Of a stretch of 64,000 nt of DNA, positions 1 through 12,730 are shown in pieces. This DNA is from Eumeta japonica. Lineage: Eukaryota > Arthropoda > Insecta > Lepidoptera > Psychidae. The notes under the pieces were generated by a model that worked only from the letters and a program-made list of their open reading frames with translations, had not been told where the DNA came from and ran no database searches. The translations under genes were made by a program, and so were the position numbers. The stretch spans positions 186,001 to 250,000 of the forward strand of contig BGZK01000759.1 in the NCBI GenBank assembly GCA_005406025.1, given 5' to 3'. Position 1 is the first letter of the stretch. The number at the start of each line of letters is the position of its first letter.

Positions 1-1205
1 TTACTATTCAAATATACTTTTAGTTTTCTTTAAAGGAGTCTAACTGTTTTGAAGGTCTACCTGCATACACGTGAGAGCACAGAGTAATGGATTACATGTT
101 AGTAACAAATTCATCATTTGTAACCGTATTACCACTTTCAAATCCATTAGAAAGACAGTAATCTAAATGTAATAAAGCTTATTCACACATGACTGAAAGT
201 AACAGATATTAACACTTTGCTCTGTAATAAGTTATATTATATGTATTATTCCGACATCTTTATCAAAATCAATAATCAGCATCATTGATTTTCATGAAGT
301 ATCAAGGTAGATATAGCGCGTAGGAACAAAAAAGCACGTTTAAGAAATAATATACGAAAATGACAGAAACAGTACACGTTCATAATGTACAAAATATTTA
401 ATATAACTTATGTAGTATGATATAATACAATTATTTTAAACTAGACTTACATGCGTTTTTCCTCTAAATTCGGAATAAATTAACGATATCTTTTTTTTTT
501 TAAGAAGATATGAGTTCAGCGAGTGTGTCAGAAAGTTGAATTTTTTTAGATGGTCGAGAATTATATGTCAATTGAGATAGCCTCGTTTACCGACTCGAAT
601 ATTATATTATTTTATTATTATTTTTATTGGCCAAAATTGTGAAAACGGACGGACAGTGCGTGTTTAAATTAAACTACGGTTAGGATCGTGGACATGGGAA
701 CCGATGAGCCGATCAAAACCATCCAGTCGGCTGCGACCACCTCTCATTGCATGGAAGGAGGAAGCAAAATAGGAAGATGAGAAAAAATGAGTACTCGACC
801 TGAACGAGTCTATACTTGCACTATTTTGATGTTATTGTTTATGCTATTATAAACTCACGCCTATATCCCAAAAGGGTAGATAGACGCAGCGGATTTTTTT
901 ATGGTACTAGACGCAATTTTAAAGATTTTTTTATGTATCCACCGATTCCTGTAAGCTCATCGGTTTCGTATGTTTTAGAATTCGCCCTTTATTATTGTAC
1001 CACCAATTTGGTCGTCGTAAGATTTTCTAGAGCGACCCTTGCCGAACCCTTCCATCACACACACATGTTCGTTCTATAGATTTGTTTTGTAAGTATACTT
1101 TCATTCATCCTTTCATGTGACCAAACACATTGCAATATACCTTTTTATAAGCTTTATTTAATTTCGCCTGTCCCGGTGAGTCTGTGTGTCTGTTTGTACT
1201 CGAAC
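1..1205. other. AT-rich non-coding sequence, nothing recognised
   Basis: No protein-like frame, repeat or motif stands out. The longest open frame (about 87 codons near 820) has no recognisable composition or domain and is taken as chance. Confidence 0.5.
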
Positions 1206-1212
1206 GGGGTCG

Positions 1213-1455
1213 GGGTTGGCTCCCTACAAGGGAACTACTTAACGGCGAACAGTACAGACACGAAATTATATATATATGCACTTAATTGTGATAGCCTGTT
1301 TTAAACATCATCATGACATGGCTGCTCCATCCAGGGTTGGCTCCCGACGCGGGAACACCTTAAGAGTAAACAGCGCAGATACGAATTCTTGAAATATTGC
1401 GTTTGCATTTCATATGATAGCTCATTTTAAATATAAATTATCATGACACTCCGAT
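1213..1455. repeat. Diverged tandem duplication, period about 121 bp
   Basis: Two units begin with GGGTTGGCTCCC at 1213 and 1334. Each is followed by a GGGAAC..CTTAA block, a GCGAACAG/GTAAACAG block, an ACGAAxT, and later an AT-rich segment ending in TTTTAAA...ATCATGACA. The copies differ at roughly a third of positions by eye. Function is unknown. Confidence 0.5.
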
Positions 1456-1850
1456 ATTAAAGTTTCTCCGTTTTTTGTCCAACCATTATTTTAATAAAAT
1501 AATGTAAAATAATAAGTTTGACGAAAAAAAGGGAACTTTAACGTCGATTAACGGTTAAAATGCAGAAAATGACTTGTTTCTAACCCAGATAAGTTTATTT
1601 TTAAGTTTTCAATTTGTTGTTCAATAACATAAAATTTTATATTAAAAAAAATGAGATTATATATTCTTCTCTAGTCTCTATCTAGTACATCTTTTAAACC
1701 AAACCGTTCTCGAAAACTCCATATTCGTAGTCTGAACAAAATATGAAATATAAAAAAGCAAAGTATCAAATATTGTTAACACCGGCACAACTAATTTATG
1801 TTGAAACCATCCTCCCAACGACTCCTCCGTTCGATCCCCTCGTAGCAGAT
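1456..1850. other. AT-rich non-coding sequence, nothing recognised
   Basis: No supported feature. Confidence 0.45.
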
Positions 1851-1854
1851 TCCG

Positions 1855-2450
1855 ATGGGGTCGTGAAAACAGTTCCGCGCGATGACGTTTCATTGATAAT
1901 TAAATCGACGTAGTAAAGCGTAGGCGCATCGGCGACCGGCAGCCATAAACAAAGGTTCGGTCGGCAGTTGCGCGAGATCGTTAAAAATAACGAGATAATA
2001 AATATTTGATTCGCGGGCACGAGGCGCGGGCGCCGACGCGGGCGCGGCCGGGTCCCGTTAGCGCCGCGTCGCACTTCCGAGAACCGCCACCGCCTCCGCT
2101 GGACCGCCCCGACCGCGACCGTCGCGCGACCTGAATAGCAATCGGAACGACATAACAACCATATAATTCAGGACCTGAATTCACGTCACATCCGATTAGT
2201 CAAGGACGCTCGAGCGAAAGGCAGGGATAGAAATAGAGATAGAAAGAGAGATGGAGAGAGAGATACGCTAAATAGTTTATTGCAGAATAAACACGAATAT
2301 CTAGAGATCGATGCGACGGGCCGCTTAATGTGCAAGCGGCAGTAAACAACGTCTGGCGCGTCACTCCCCGCGGGCCGCGGCGCGTGATGTCCTTGTTATT
2401 GCACCGAGATATAACTGGCTTCCTTTACGTCGCGCGACGACGGCAAGGTA
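1855..2450. promoter_or_regulatory. GC/CpG-rich islands with a GA-rich tract between
   Basis: Two GC-rich patches (about 2010-2140 and 2330-2445) flank a purine-rich run at 2220-2270 built from AGAGATAGA/GAGAGA, a possible GAGA-factor substrate. Overlapping open frames on the minus strand give arginine-, alanine- and proline-rich peptides typical of translated GC-rich DNA, with no domain. Probably conserved regulatory DNA. Confidence 0.3.
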
Positions 2451-3275
2451 ATATATCATGTGTTAAAACACTCGGTCGTAACGAAGTAGGGATCACTGCG
2501 ATTACCTTCCAAGCATGTAATATATTATATTGTCTTTATATATATATCATATTAGTACGTCCGTTGTTAAACCTGTAGCTTCTGGCTGAACCACTAGAAC
2601 CAAATTCATACAATACGTCGACGTCATTGCATACAATATATATATAATTATCTTTTGATAAGGTGATTGTTTATAATTATATTAGAATTTCATAGGTAGT
2701 GCTATAGTCAAGTTATTAAAAATTCTATATTTGCGGAAGAAAATAACTTAAAAGGATAATATATGAGAGTTCAATGAAAGAAATTAAATAACATAATCTA
2801 GACTTGATAAATAACGCTGAGGTCAAGTAATCAATACATATTGTATTTATAAGCTGACATGATACATGTTTATTAAATAAGTTTGCGTGTTCCCTGAATA
2901 CAAATTAAAAAGTTTTGCAAAAATAGGCAAAGTACAAAGAAAAACATACATGCGACCTTTTGAAACGACTAAAACAACTCCTTTCAGGTTAGCTAGTGTA
3001 TAAATAAATAAATAAGCTAGCACTTGATCTATCCATGAGCAGCATAAATTGCTAACGAGAAGAAATTTAGTTTATTTGGTATGTCTATATTTTTTCGACT
3101 AAACACTTTGTCCATTAAATAACAAATCTTTACAGAGGTGTGAAGTAACCGACATTTGTTGGTAACATGTGGATCGTAGCCAGATATTTTCGATATACCT
3201 TATACCTTAGAGTTAGGTACACGGGCTTAGCAATTGCTCTCAAACTCGTAGAACCGCTGATTATTATCATACTAG
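2451..3275. other. AT-rich non-coding sequence, nothing recognised
   Basis: No protein-like frame and no recognised repeat beyond a short ATAA run near 3000. Confidence 0.45.
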
Positions 3276-3279
3276 ACGA

Positions 3280-3800
3280 GTTCTAAATGGAATCAATACC
3301 GGAGTGCGATCAAAATTATAACCGAGATTCGATGCGTGGAGGCGAATCGAAATGGAAATATGGATCAGAAATATGAATTATCCTGCGTAGGCAAAGCCGA
3401 AAGATCGCGTCATTTGAATAAACATACGAATTTTTCGTTCCAAGCGTCGAAATCGATCACGTCGACACTGTCGTCCGATCGGAGCGATCCCGGAGACGGC
3501 GACGTCGTCGGGCCGACGGAGGAGGCGCCGACGCGCGGACAGCGCAGACGCAAACACGGTCCGAGGCGCTGTGCAGTGCCTCTCTCTCTCACGAATGTCT
3601 TTCTGATATCGAAGCGGTTAATTAAATATATTGGCCGACGTCCGCGGTCCGCCGCGAGCGGAGCAATGTCACCATACTGGTTCCGGACTATCTCGAGTTC
3701 GAGTGTGCGCCCCGATTCGAGGTTTATTCCTTGAATGTCCGAATCGAATGAGCCGAAATTTCGACATCGGTTAAAATTAATTTCATACGCCATTTTAAAT
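3280..3800. promoter_or_regulatory. GC-rich island open on both strands
   Basis: About 500 bp with high CpG between 3440 and 3700. A plus-strand frame of about 130 codons and an opposing minus-strand frame of about 127 codons overlap almost completely, which more often reflects low stop-codon density in GC-rich DNA than genes. The plus frame contains a basic GQRRRKHGPRR stretch, but no domain can be named. A TTAATTAA homeodomain-type site lies at about 3620. Regulatory DNA is the more likely reading; a small exon cannot be excluded. Confidence 0.3.
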
Positions 3801-6085
3801 TTGAAAAGCGGATGCAGTTTTCTGTATCTACTTGCACGTTCGGTTATAAAATCGTGATTTTATTCCACGCGAGTCGAACAGTCTTATTCGCTAATTATAT
3901 ACGAAAATTTATTTGCTCAGATAATAGAAGAGAAAAAATTTGTTGAGGTCGCGATTGTAGCAAAAATGCTGTCACATACAGAACCTTTATTTATTTATTG
4001 CAACACTTTGCCCAAGCGGCTGAGCACTGTTCTGACTCACGATGGGAATATTTCGTACTATTATGATTCAACATTTTTTCTCATGTCGCGACTCGACCGC
4101 GTACCCAGTGTCAAGGACATTCTTTACTCGTTATTCTTATTGGCATTACACAGTCACGTATTTCGTGTGCAATACGCAGTCGCGCGTCCGGATACGGATG
4201 GGCATAGAGTGCACCATCACAAGGTACCGTTCGAAATACATTGAAAAAATGAGCACAAACACAAAATATACGAAATCGAGTCGTAATAACGGCAATCGAT
4301 TCTATGGAATTTTTGAGGAGGCAGCGCCAGCGGCGGCCGGCGGCGGTCCCGTTAGCGGCCGGCCGCGCCGCCGGCTCACTCTCGCCTACGTACACTCCTT
4401 TTCGAATGAAATCCGATATGCACACTTCCTTCGCGGGCGTTGTACGTACTGCGTTTCATTAGCATGTTTCAGAGTACGTGGCGGTCGTTCGAACGGTTTT
4501 CAAGTTTAGTTGAGAAAGTTAAAAAAATTTGTTAATGATAGGATAGTTGTCGTTTACAGGCCGATTTTCGAAAACCGAGATGTTATCGAAACGCGACATT
4601 TTGACATTCTAAGAAGCTTTTGTGACATTTGGGTTTCCTGAAAATTTGACATCAATCGATTGCGTACATTTTGTGGCATTTCGAAACAATAATTTCAATA
4701 TAAGGAATTAAACAATGTTTTTTGGAAAGAAGTTCCTTAACGCGGCTTCCGGGAGGTGTTAGTTGGCAGAAATCATCACGTAAAGAAAAAGCTTTATGAC
4801 CCCTTGAGTGAGTCTCTCTGTCTCTCTACCAGACACTGGTTAATGTTTTTCAACATTTTGGTACAGATATCATCTATTATCATGTTACATACATTTGCAA
4901 TGAATAATAATGTCATTGAGGTAATCTCTTTGTGTTTGTTTTCCAATTTTAATTCGGTTATGGAGATGGAGTTTTAAATTTTAAGTCTTTATCAAACTCA
5001 TTTTATGTATGTAAAAAATGATATCTATTACCGATTTCAAAAATTACGTAATTGTGTAGCTTGACGAACTTAACAAAGTTTCTAATAAAATAACAATGCC
5101 GCTGTTTAGTGTTGTATTTAGTGGTTTTTTTATATAAAGTTATAATTCACTATTTTATATGTATTAGGTACAACTTTAAAATTTTAAAATTTATGTTTTT
5201 CTTAAGATATTATTTTGCATGTCTCGTTTAATTAGCCTCAAAATTTCATATTTTTTTTTTCACTGTTCCTGTTATTTGATATAACATAATATAAAACGAA
5301 AGGAACTTCGTTCTAACCGGGTAACTCACGACGACTAATTTTTTCTTACATAATTTATATCTCGTTAAACTAATCGATTCCCAAATTACGATCTGTATTT
5401 CTAATAAAAGGGCTTTAAATGTTGTAAATGAAATGCTGTGAATGAAATTAGTTCATTTCTTCGCAAGCTATCGCGAACAAAATGTTTTCAAATTTTTAAC
5501 TGAAATTAAAATAAAGTGTCTTTTTGCGCTTAAAAAGCTGCATCGAACGCCGTAAGTTTTTTGAAATCGATTACGTAGAATCAAAAGACACCGATGTTGA
5601 AAAATTCTGATAAAAATATTTTTAGAATAACTTTTGAATTTCTTGGTCGATTGATGTTTAAAATGTAAATAATTTATGAGCCCTGAAAACAGCATCAAAT
5701 TCCATAAACATTCAAATCGGTTGCTTCATTCAAAAGCTATTTTCGTATACGTCTACCAATGTTGAAACAGAACTCTGCTGATCTCGAACTCGAAAATACG
5801 TGAAATAGTTTTCGTGTCTCCCGAACTCGAAAACATTATTGCTCAAAACTATACGCGAAGTTTTGAAATTCATCTGCAAAATCAACCATTACTCAGATTT
5901 TTTTATAATGCAATGGTATCACTGAAGTTCCTCAAAATCATAAACTATTTATACGTCAACAGCTCAGCTACGTTTAAGTAGCTAACTATTGCAAACTTTA
6001 CAGTTTTCAGCATCAAAATTCACCTTAGTGTCAAAATCATTGCAAACACTGAGAGAAATCTCGACAGGCGAGCCGCTGTTGTGAC
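3801..6085. other. Mostly AT-rich non-coding sequence with one short GC patch
   Basis: A GC-rich patch at 4315-4395 consists largely of CGGC/GCCGGC words. The rest is AT-rich, with frames of 60-155 codons that show no domain and low-complexity composition. No repeat was identified. Confidence 0.4.
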
Positions 6086-6089
6086 ATCT

Positions 6090-6730
6090 TTGATCTCGAG
6101 CGACCGCTCTCCCCTCGCGCTACCGAATGGCTGGCGGTAATTAAGGACGTATCGGAGCGGCGCTGAACACTCGACCCCGCGCCGCGGACGAGCGCCGCCG
6201 ATGAGCGCGGCGGCACTCCCGGAGCGGCCGCGAGCCGGGCGCGCTACTGCGGGCCGCGGGCACCCTCGTCGCCGCCGCTACCTCCCAACGGCGCCGAAAC
6301 GAAACCCCCGTTAATAGATTAGCCGCGGTGCAGGGCCGCGGGCGCGCGCCGCATTCCGCCGGGCCGCCGGCGCGCGCTACATACCGATCGAAAGCACGAA
6401 CCGCTCATATCATAATGCCCCACTCGTTAATCTCGTTTTCTCTTCCGGACATCTAGGCCGTTTCGTGAACACCGAACGCCTATGGCGTGGTGCGAATCGA
6501 GAGCGGCTATAAATTTATATCGACCCGATCTCGAGTGCTCGGCCGCGCCGCGGTCGGTGTGTACGCGGGTGATGCATCGCACGGCGGCGCCGGCGCCTCC
6601 CGCGGCCGGCGCGTGCGGTAATTGATGCGAGCGCCCTGTACCCGCGCCGCCGCGGCCTGTTAGCCGCCCCCGTGCGCGCTCGCCGCTCGAGCCGGTTGCG
6701 CGGCCCCGCACTGCGGCAACCTCGTGTCGA
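6090..6730. promoter_or_regulatory. Large CpG-rich island, possible enhancer or distal promoter
   Basis: About 640 bp of strongly CpG-rich DNA, with embedded AT-rich homeodomain-type words (GGTAATTAAGG near 6136, GTTAATAGATTAG near 6310, CGTTAATCTCG near 6425, GGTAATTGATG near 6617) and a TATAAAT at about 6509. The alternation of GC-rich spacers and TAAT cores looks like a cis-regulatory module. The minus-strand frame here gives only Arg/Gly/Ala-rich peptide. No splice-bounded exon was recognised. Confidence 0.4.
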
Positions 6731-7610
6731 ACGGTTAAAGCTTCACGTGTATTCGCGAAGACGTTTTACTTTCCATCTGCCTATTGCAGTCGGCGTTCTA
6801 TTTTGAATAAGTGTCGGTATAATGTTTCTAATATATTCGTTATAACATCCGTAGAGAAAAATAAATAAATTTGTATATGCCTGTGCGGTAACGAAGCAAA
6901 CAGACAACTATATTTGAAATTTTGAATGGTACTGGTCCGTTATTTTTTCTTAATAAATCTCAAAAATAACCGTAAATAGTAATCGGACTTCTAGACAAAG
7001 GTAAATATTTTTGTATGCGCAGTCCCGCTTGCACAACCGCTCGGATTACACACGTTTACCATAATTTCTAACAACTTACGCTGTACGAGTTGCATAGTGC
7101 CGTGTCACGTTTCTTTAAGTGTACCGTATTGTGTCTCGAGCGCTGTAACTCAATCGAGCCGTATATTTGGCAACGCCTGTCCAATTAACTCCGCCGTTTA
7201 ACAGGCGCGCACGCAGCGGAGCGGGCGCGACAACAAAGAGGCGCATTTCAATTCGACTTCGTTCCATCCCCGACACGCAATCAAATTCGATTCATTAACA
7301 TTGCTTATATTACGCGTTATCACGCCTGACGGGTATCGTCTATCTAAAATAACTCGCAAGTAGAACGCCACAAGCGACCGCTTCGAGTCCTAATACCCAT
7401 TTGGAGTTAATACATCCATGACCGTTTCTGGATGCGGTAATCGTCGCCGACTTGTATCGCGTTTTAAAAAACAAGTTACCTAATCACAGCACCACTTTCA
7501 TCGACATTCTATATCAAATCGATTCTTAGACTAATGAACCGCAGTCGGAAATGTCTTCTAAATGTATTTGTTTATTTATTCAGACTGTTCATGACTATAA
7601 TTTTTTATAA
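6731..7610. other. Non-coding sequence, partly GC-enriched
   Basis: Moderately complex, probably unique sequence. A short GC-rich patch at about 7190-7250 follows a CCAATTAA word. It may extend the regulatory island before it. No gene is seen. Confidence 0.35.
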
Positions 7611-7612
7611 TA

Positions 7613-7910
7613 GCAGGCAACCTAGCAGGCCAACCATCAGAGAATAGATGATCATCGCCGCCTATGGACACTCGCAACCCCAGAGGAGTCACCAGTGAGT
7701 TCTTGGAAATGAATAGGATATCTAATGAAGGGGGGATCCGACTAATAGAGACGAGCAGGGGGAGTGGACCTCATGACATTTCATATACTGGACGAAAAGC
7801 AACAGCGGAAGATGCTGCTTCTAAGCCATATTCTGTCAGAGTGTGGTATTTCACCCGTCGAGCTGGTCTGTTCTTGTGTGTTCTTGGCCACAATACTGCT
7901 CTATAACAGC
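7613..7910 (+). repeat. SINE-like interspersed repeat, copy 1
   Basis: The segment contains GCCxATGGACACTCGCAAC, CAGAGGAGTCACCAG, an AATAGGATATCTAATG block, an AACAGCGG..GATGCTgCTTC block and a GTGTGGTATTTCACCCG block. The same blocks in the same order occur at 12430-12730 and, inverted, at 22315-22590; the last blocks also occur inverted at 53600-53720. The shared order defines a dispersed family of about 300 bp. It has no coding capacity; a local 80-codon frame is accidental. Confidence 0.65.
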
Positions 7911-8570
7911 ACATAGTATAGTCATTATTATATTTTCGTAACGCGCTATATTCGATCGAATCGCCGACTATTTAGATTAGTCAAAGGAAACAATAATCTA
8001 ATACCTCAACGTATTTTATCCGTTTAAATCGGGTAAAGTGCAAATATCCATAGGGATTTCTACTTTATGGAAAAATCCGAATTATGCACGTTCACAACAA
8101 AACACAGTTCACTGAGTCTATTCTAGTGCGAGCACTGAAAAAGACTGTATTTTGTATACAGTTTTTTTGTAAACAATATTTTCATAGAGAGTTGGAATGC
8201 AAATATTATAGAGGGTGCGTGCATTGCGGAGGCGGCCCCCGCCCCCGCGCCGCCCCTGCCCCCGCGCCGCCAGCGCGCCTACCGCGCACTCCCATTGTTG
8301 TCCAGATAGTTTTCATGAAAAGGGAGAGGACGTTACAATTCCCCGCGCACGTCGCTGCCCGAGCTAATGTTTCTCCTTTCTACAGTAGAACACCTATGTC
8401 CACATTAAAAAGAATGAAGTAAATTAATTATTTAATGATCCTGATAAAATGTAGAACTACTTTTATTAAGAATTATATAAGCATACACGGCCTTGATATA
8501 ATTTAACACGGTTATAATCATAGTCTTTTGTTTTACAACGTTCATACGAAAACCGACGTTCTCATTTAGT
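7911..8570. other. Non-coding sequence with a short C-rich patch
   Basis: A patch at about 8225-8290 is dominated by CCCCCGCCCC and CGCGCC words. The flanks are AT-rich. The frame through the patch gives a Pro/Ala-rich peptide without a domain. Confidence 0.35.
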
Positions 8571-8574
8571 ATTT

Positions 8575-9359
8575 AGAGCAGGTCATACTGGCGCATTCGT
8601 TCGGAAAATTGTTGGTAGTCCTAATTTTTTTTACAAGGTTAAACTACCTAAAACAAATGGAGCTGCAAAAAAAAACAGTTTTTTTTAATATTTAAAGTTT
8701 TTAAAAAAAATATTTTTTGTATATTTTGACCTATTTCGAACAAAAAAGATCCATACATCTATTACTGTATCTCTACGCCTTTAATAGTTATAATTTTTTA
8801 AAATAAAAATCGCTGAAAATCGAAAGTTTTTCACAATTAAATTCTGTACTATAAAAGTATTTATATTATAATTTTTCATTTTTTTCATTGAATGTTCGAA
8901 TAATCATTAACAATACGGACGATTGAAATTTCGAAAAAATTGTTTTTTTTTTGCTATTACTTTTATCCTGTACAAGCAATATACTCTCCGCGCGCATACG
9001 CTACTAAGAGCGAAGTATTATGACTTTCTCACTAACATTGCATTGAACTATAAACGTAAGAGAGAGACAGATGTGGCCCTTCAAAATTTATTTACTATTT
9101 TAAAGCTATGCAGTTTCTATATCTATATCTGAGTAACAAGTTCTCGTCGATTTTCGCAACATTCGTTTGAACACACATTCATAGAGTTGCAAAAAACGGT
9201 TTTATTTTTTGCAACTCTATCTGTGTCAAATACTCTAAACAACGTCAATAGATATCGTCTGTCGTGTTATACTTTTAAATCAGAAGGACCGCCTCGACAT
9301 GATAAAAAAAAAGGACTGCGAACAATTTTCCGAACGAATGCGCCAGTATGCCCTGCTCT
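8575..9359. mobile_element. Non-autonomous DNA transposon with about 47-bp terminal inverted repeats
   Basis: The left end (8575-8621) reads AGAGCAGGTCATACTGGCG followed by CATTCGTTCGGAAAATTGTT. The right end (9313-9359) carries the same sequence inverted, with about four differences. The 785-bp interior is AT-rich and has no transposase frame. It contains a perfect 16-bp inverted repeat at 9181-9196/9205-9220. No clear target-site duplication is visible, so the superfamily is not assigned. Confidence 0.75.
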
Positions 9360-9383
9360 GATTGAATTAAGCAGACATTTTTT

Positions 9384-9865
9384 TTTAGGGTTCCGTACCT
9401 CAAAAGGAACTCTTACAGGATCGTTTCGTTGCCCATTTGTCTGTCTGTTCGTGTAGATATTAAGAAGCATGAGTAAGTAAGAAGCGTGGAGATATTAAGT
9501 TGAAATTAAGATCTGCAGACCCTTGGAGCAATAAAAAAAATAGTCATTTTATAAGACCCCACAATCACGGAATACATTTTATATAAATTCTCCCTTCGAG
9601 CCTTTTTGAATTTCTCGTAAGAAGTTAAAGGCTTAGAGTCACTTCCATCGTCTGCTTTTAAACTCACATTTAACAAAGAGTCATTTTAAAAATAAAATTT
9701 GCGTTGCACATCCTTTTTTTGACGGTTGTTAGGGGGTAAAACCCGTTAAAAGACATGTTGCGCAAAATTAATTGTAAAAGGGACTTTTAATTGATTTAAT
9801 AATAAAATGAGATTCAAAAAAAAAGGTGAAGAAAGAGGCCCTGAGGGTTTTAGTTTGATTTTTCG
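9384..9865 (+). repeat. 'AGGGTTCCGTACC' interspersed repeat, plus-strand copy
   Basis: It starts TTTAGGGTTCCGTACCTCAA, then AAGGAACTCTTACAGGATCG, then GTCTGTCTGTTCGTG. Further on comes GTGGAGATATTAAGTTGAAA and GTCTGCAG-like sequence. This order is typical of a repeat very common in lepidopteran genomes. It begins about 25 bp after the preceding inverted-repeat element. No coding frame survives. Confidence 0.6.
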
Positions 9866-10292
9866 TGTAAGCTACGATTGATACCCAGTATTCGACAATT
9901 TCTTTAAAAAATTCAGACTCGTTTGTTTCGGAGACAAAAAGAAAGTAATGCTCGATTTTCGTAAGTTTTCTTTAAAATTTTTTACATACTATACATTTTA
10001 TATATAAAAAAAATATTCGTATTTCTTTAATAAACCTCTTGTCAAATGATGCATTTGAATAGTTTCTTTTAATCCTCTATTTGGCCTCCCAGAATTAGTC
10101 CCCATAATCAGCATTCGATTTTATTTACATTGTATGTTCGTGATTAGATTGATTGACTATGAATAACTTTGTACCGAATCGCAGCTTTTTTCGTCCAGGA
10201 AATTAGGAGAAAATAAGCTGTGGCAAACGGACAAATACGACAGCGGTCCTATAAGGATTCCGTTCTTTCATCTGATGTACGGAATCCTAAAA
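9866..10292 (-). repeat. 'AGGGTTCCGTACC' interspersed repeat, minus-strand fragment
   Basis: Read on the minus strand, 10292-10215 gives AGGATTCCGTACATCAGATG, AACGGAATCCTTATAGGACC and GTATTTGTCCG. This is the head of the same repeat as the plus-strand copy beginning at 9384, so the two heads face inward. The left limit is uncertain. Confidence 0.5.
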
Positions 10293-10389
10293 ACGGTCCG
10301 AAACCGTCAATAATGCGATACCGATTTGATAAACAGTCTATTTTTGCCAAGATGGAACTACGACAGTTATTATTGTAAGTACGACCGTC

Positions 10390-10570
10390 CGATATCGGCA
10401 CAGTCGGCGGCTAACGCGCATCCGAGACGTGGAACAATGAAAGAGCGAGCCTGAGAAACGGCCTCGCGGCGGGAGGGCGCGGGCGACGCCGACAGCGGTG
10501 AATGACAGCCGTCCGCGGCGACGGGGCGACCGCGTGACCGCGAGACAGACCGACTCATCTCGCACGAACG
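10390..10570. promoter_or_regulatory. Short GC-rich island
   Basis: CpG-rich sequence with ordinary AT-rich flanks. Two overlapping minus-strand frames give Arg/Ser-rich peptides with no domain. It resembles the other islands of the window. Confidence 0.25.
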
Positions 10571-12425
10571 CCCGTGTTTCCATATTGTCATCTGTTTCGG
10601 GTGTTTTTAAGCGGAAATTGAAAATTTTCATAAAATTCGGAAATATATTGTTTTTAATTCGATTTTCGTAGAGCAAATTTTCAACGTATGTCGTCTTTTC
10701 AAAAGACTAAGAAACTTTTCTGAACATTTTCTGTGCGATACTTGGGTAAAACTTGAAAATTATTTGAGAAAACCAACCGATCGAAAACCGGTTTGCATAT
10801 TTTTTTTTCCAAAATTCTTAAAACTACTGTTTATTCCAAAATCAGATTTATCCTATTAAAACTATGTCGAATGTTGTAGATCAAATTGAAATCAGTTCAT
10901 TTTTTAGAATGACATCGTAAGCAGAAAATTTTAAAGAACTGTATTTTCGAAATAATTTTAACATTAAAATTAGATCCTATATTTTTGTCCTGAAAACAGT
11001 TTAAATATGGAAGTGAGCACGTATTTTCATCAAATCAAAGTAACGTTTTATACTAACGATTCTCTATCTGAACAAGATATTTTAAATTATTAAATCTCCA
11101 AACTAAAATATTTCCAGTTTACCTAATCGATGTTTTTAAAACCAATGATACGTTTGATTTGCATAAGCAATCTCGTTTTTTATTTGTACCGACTTGTCAA
11201 ATGAAAAAAGAGGACAACAAACGATATTGGAATAAAAAAAACGAAACATTTACGTGGAAAAAAACTACCATTTTTTACCTCTATTTATTACCTTGTTTAA
11301 TGAAACAACTCGATACACATACGACGTTGATCGAAGACTAGTAGTTCCTCATTAACGATGTTGTGTCATGAGATTGTTTTTTTTTTCATTTTGCAAATAA
11401 CCGCTTCTATTACTTGGATGTTTATCATTCGACATTTAGTTATGAAGGAATGACCTAATTTCACAAAAAACCGAATCATCTACTACTTTGAATAAATTGT
11501 AATAAAATAAGTAAATCCTCAATTGTGTCCTATTCAAAACTGACAATACCCGACAAATGCGCATGATGTGTCTCTTTATTAATTAAGAGCTTTCCAACCG
11601 AACATTATTTACAACTCATTCTTACTAACAACTGCGATATCATAAGTACATTTCTTACCCCCATTTACGTACCCAGTCATATGTTGATACCCATAAACAC
11701 AAAACAATGCAATACAAATAGAAGTTCCGCGTATCGGCAATAACTCTTCACTTATCTACAGTCATATTGACCGCTGCCATACCCGTTCACTTTAAGGGGC
11801 TAAGATTTGGGACGGAATTAAGAGTAGGCACCCCATAGCGCCTACACGCGAGTACTTATAGCTGATTACTTCCTCCGACGTGGAAAGCTACTTTCTACTG
11901 TCCATGATTGATGTGCAGCCTTAAAGGAACTTTTCCTTCGGCACACCTGCGCCCCCCGGCGGAATCTCGGAACAAACATTTTTCCTAAATCGAAGTATAA
12001 AAACTTCGAATCAACTTTTTAATTTGATCGTCTCTTTTGGCGTGCACGAGCGTCTTAAAAAAATTCTTAAGATTGAGATACATTTCAACTAAATTATTCA
12101 CATTGTGTAAGAGATATCACTTAGAATGCTGTTTACATTTTCGATTAAATAAACCACTTGTTATGTAATTACAAAATCATAATTGAACCGCAAATTACAA
12201 AACCTAATTAACTGTTAAACAAAACATTGTTAAAACATTTAGTAACAGTGCTAATTTCTAGAAACATTTTTGAACAATGTACTATTTACATTTTTTCTTT
12301 TGATTAATTTTGTATTAAAATTTGCTTTGAAAACAAAAAAAATATGAAAAGTAATATTTAATTCAATTACGACAACAAATTAATTCAAAACGAAGAACGT
12401 ATTCTATTCTAATATTAAATATTTT
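10571..12425. other. AT-rich non-coding sequence with one more complex patch
   Basis: Mostly low-complexity AT-rich DNA. The patch at about 11760-12000 is more balanced in composition (CACCCCATAGCGCC, CACCTGCGCCCCCCGGCGG) and may be unique conserved DNA. No frame of interest. Confidence 0.35.
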
Positions 12426-12429
12426 TTTT

Positions 12430-12730
12430 ATGACATGTAAAGAGGCAAACAACCATGCGAACCGCCATAGAGTAGGGCGCCATGATCACTGGCGCCCATA
12501 AACACTCGTAACCTCATAGTAGTCACTAGGAAGTTGTTGGCCTTTTAGAAGAAGGAATAGGATATTAGATAAGGGCAGGAGTGAGCTACAAACTCTTATA
12601 GAAAAGCATAGAATGTCTGATGGAGCGGGGAATAAGCCACCGGAATTCTCACTCACTTAAGGAAACGGAACAGCGGATGCTACCACTTCGCGCCTGTATT
12701 TTATGATAGAGTAATACTCAACGGTCGCCC
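12430..12730 (+). repeat. SINE-like interspersed repeat, copy 2
   Basis: GGCGCCCATAAACACTCGTA, CATAGTAGTCACTAG, GTTGGCCTTT, GGAATAGGATAT, AACGGAACAGCGGATGCTAC and TGTATTTTATGATAGAG match the ordered blocks of the copy at 7613-7910. Diverged and non-coding. Confidence 0.65.
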
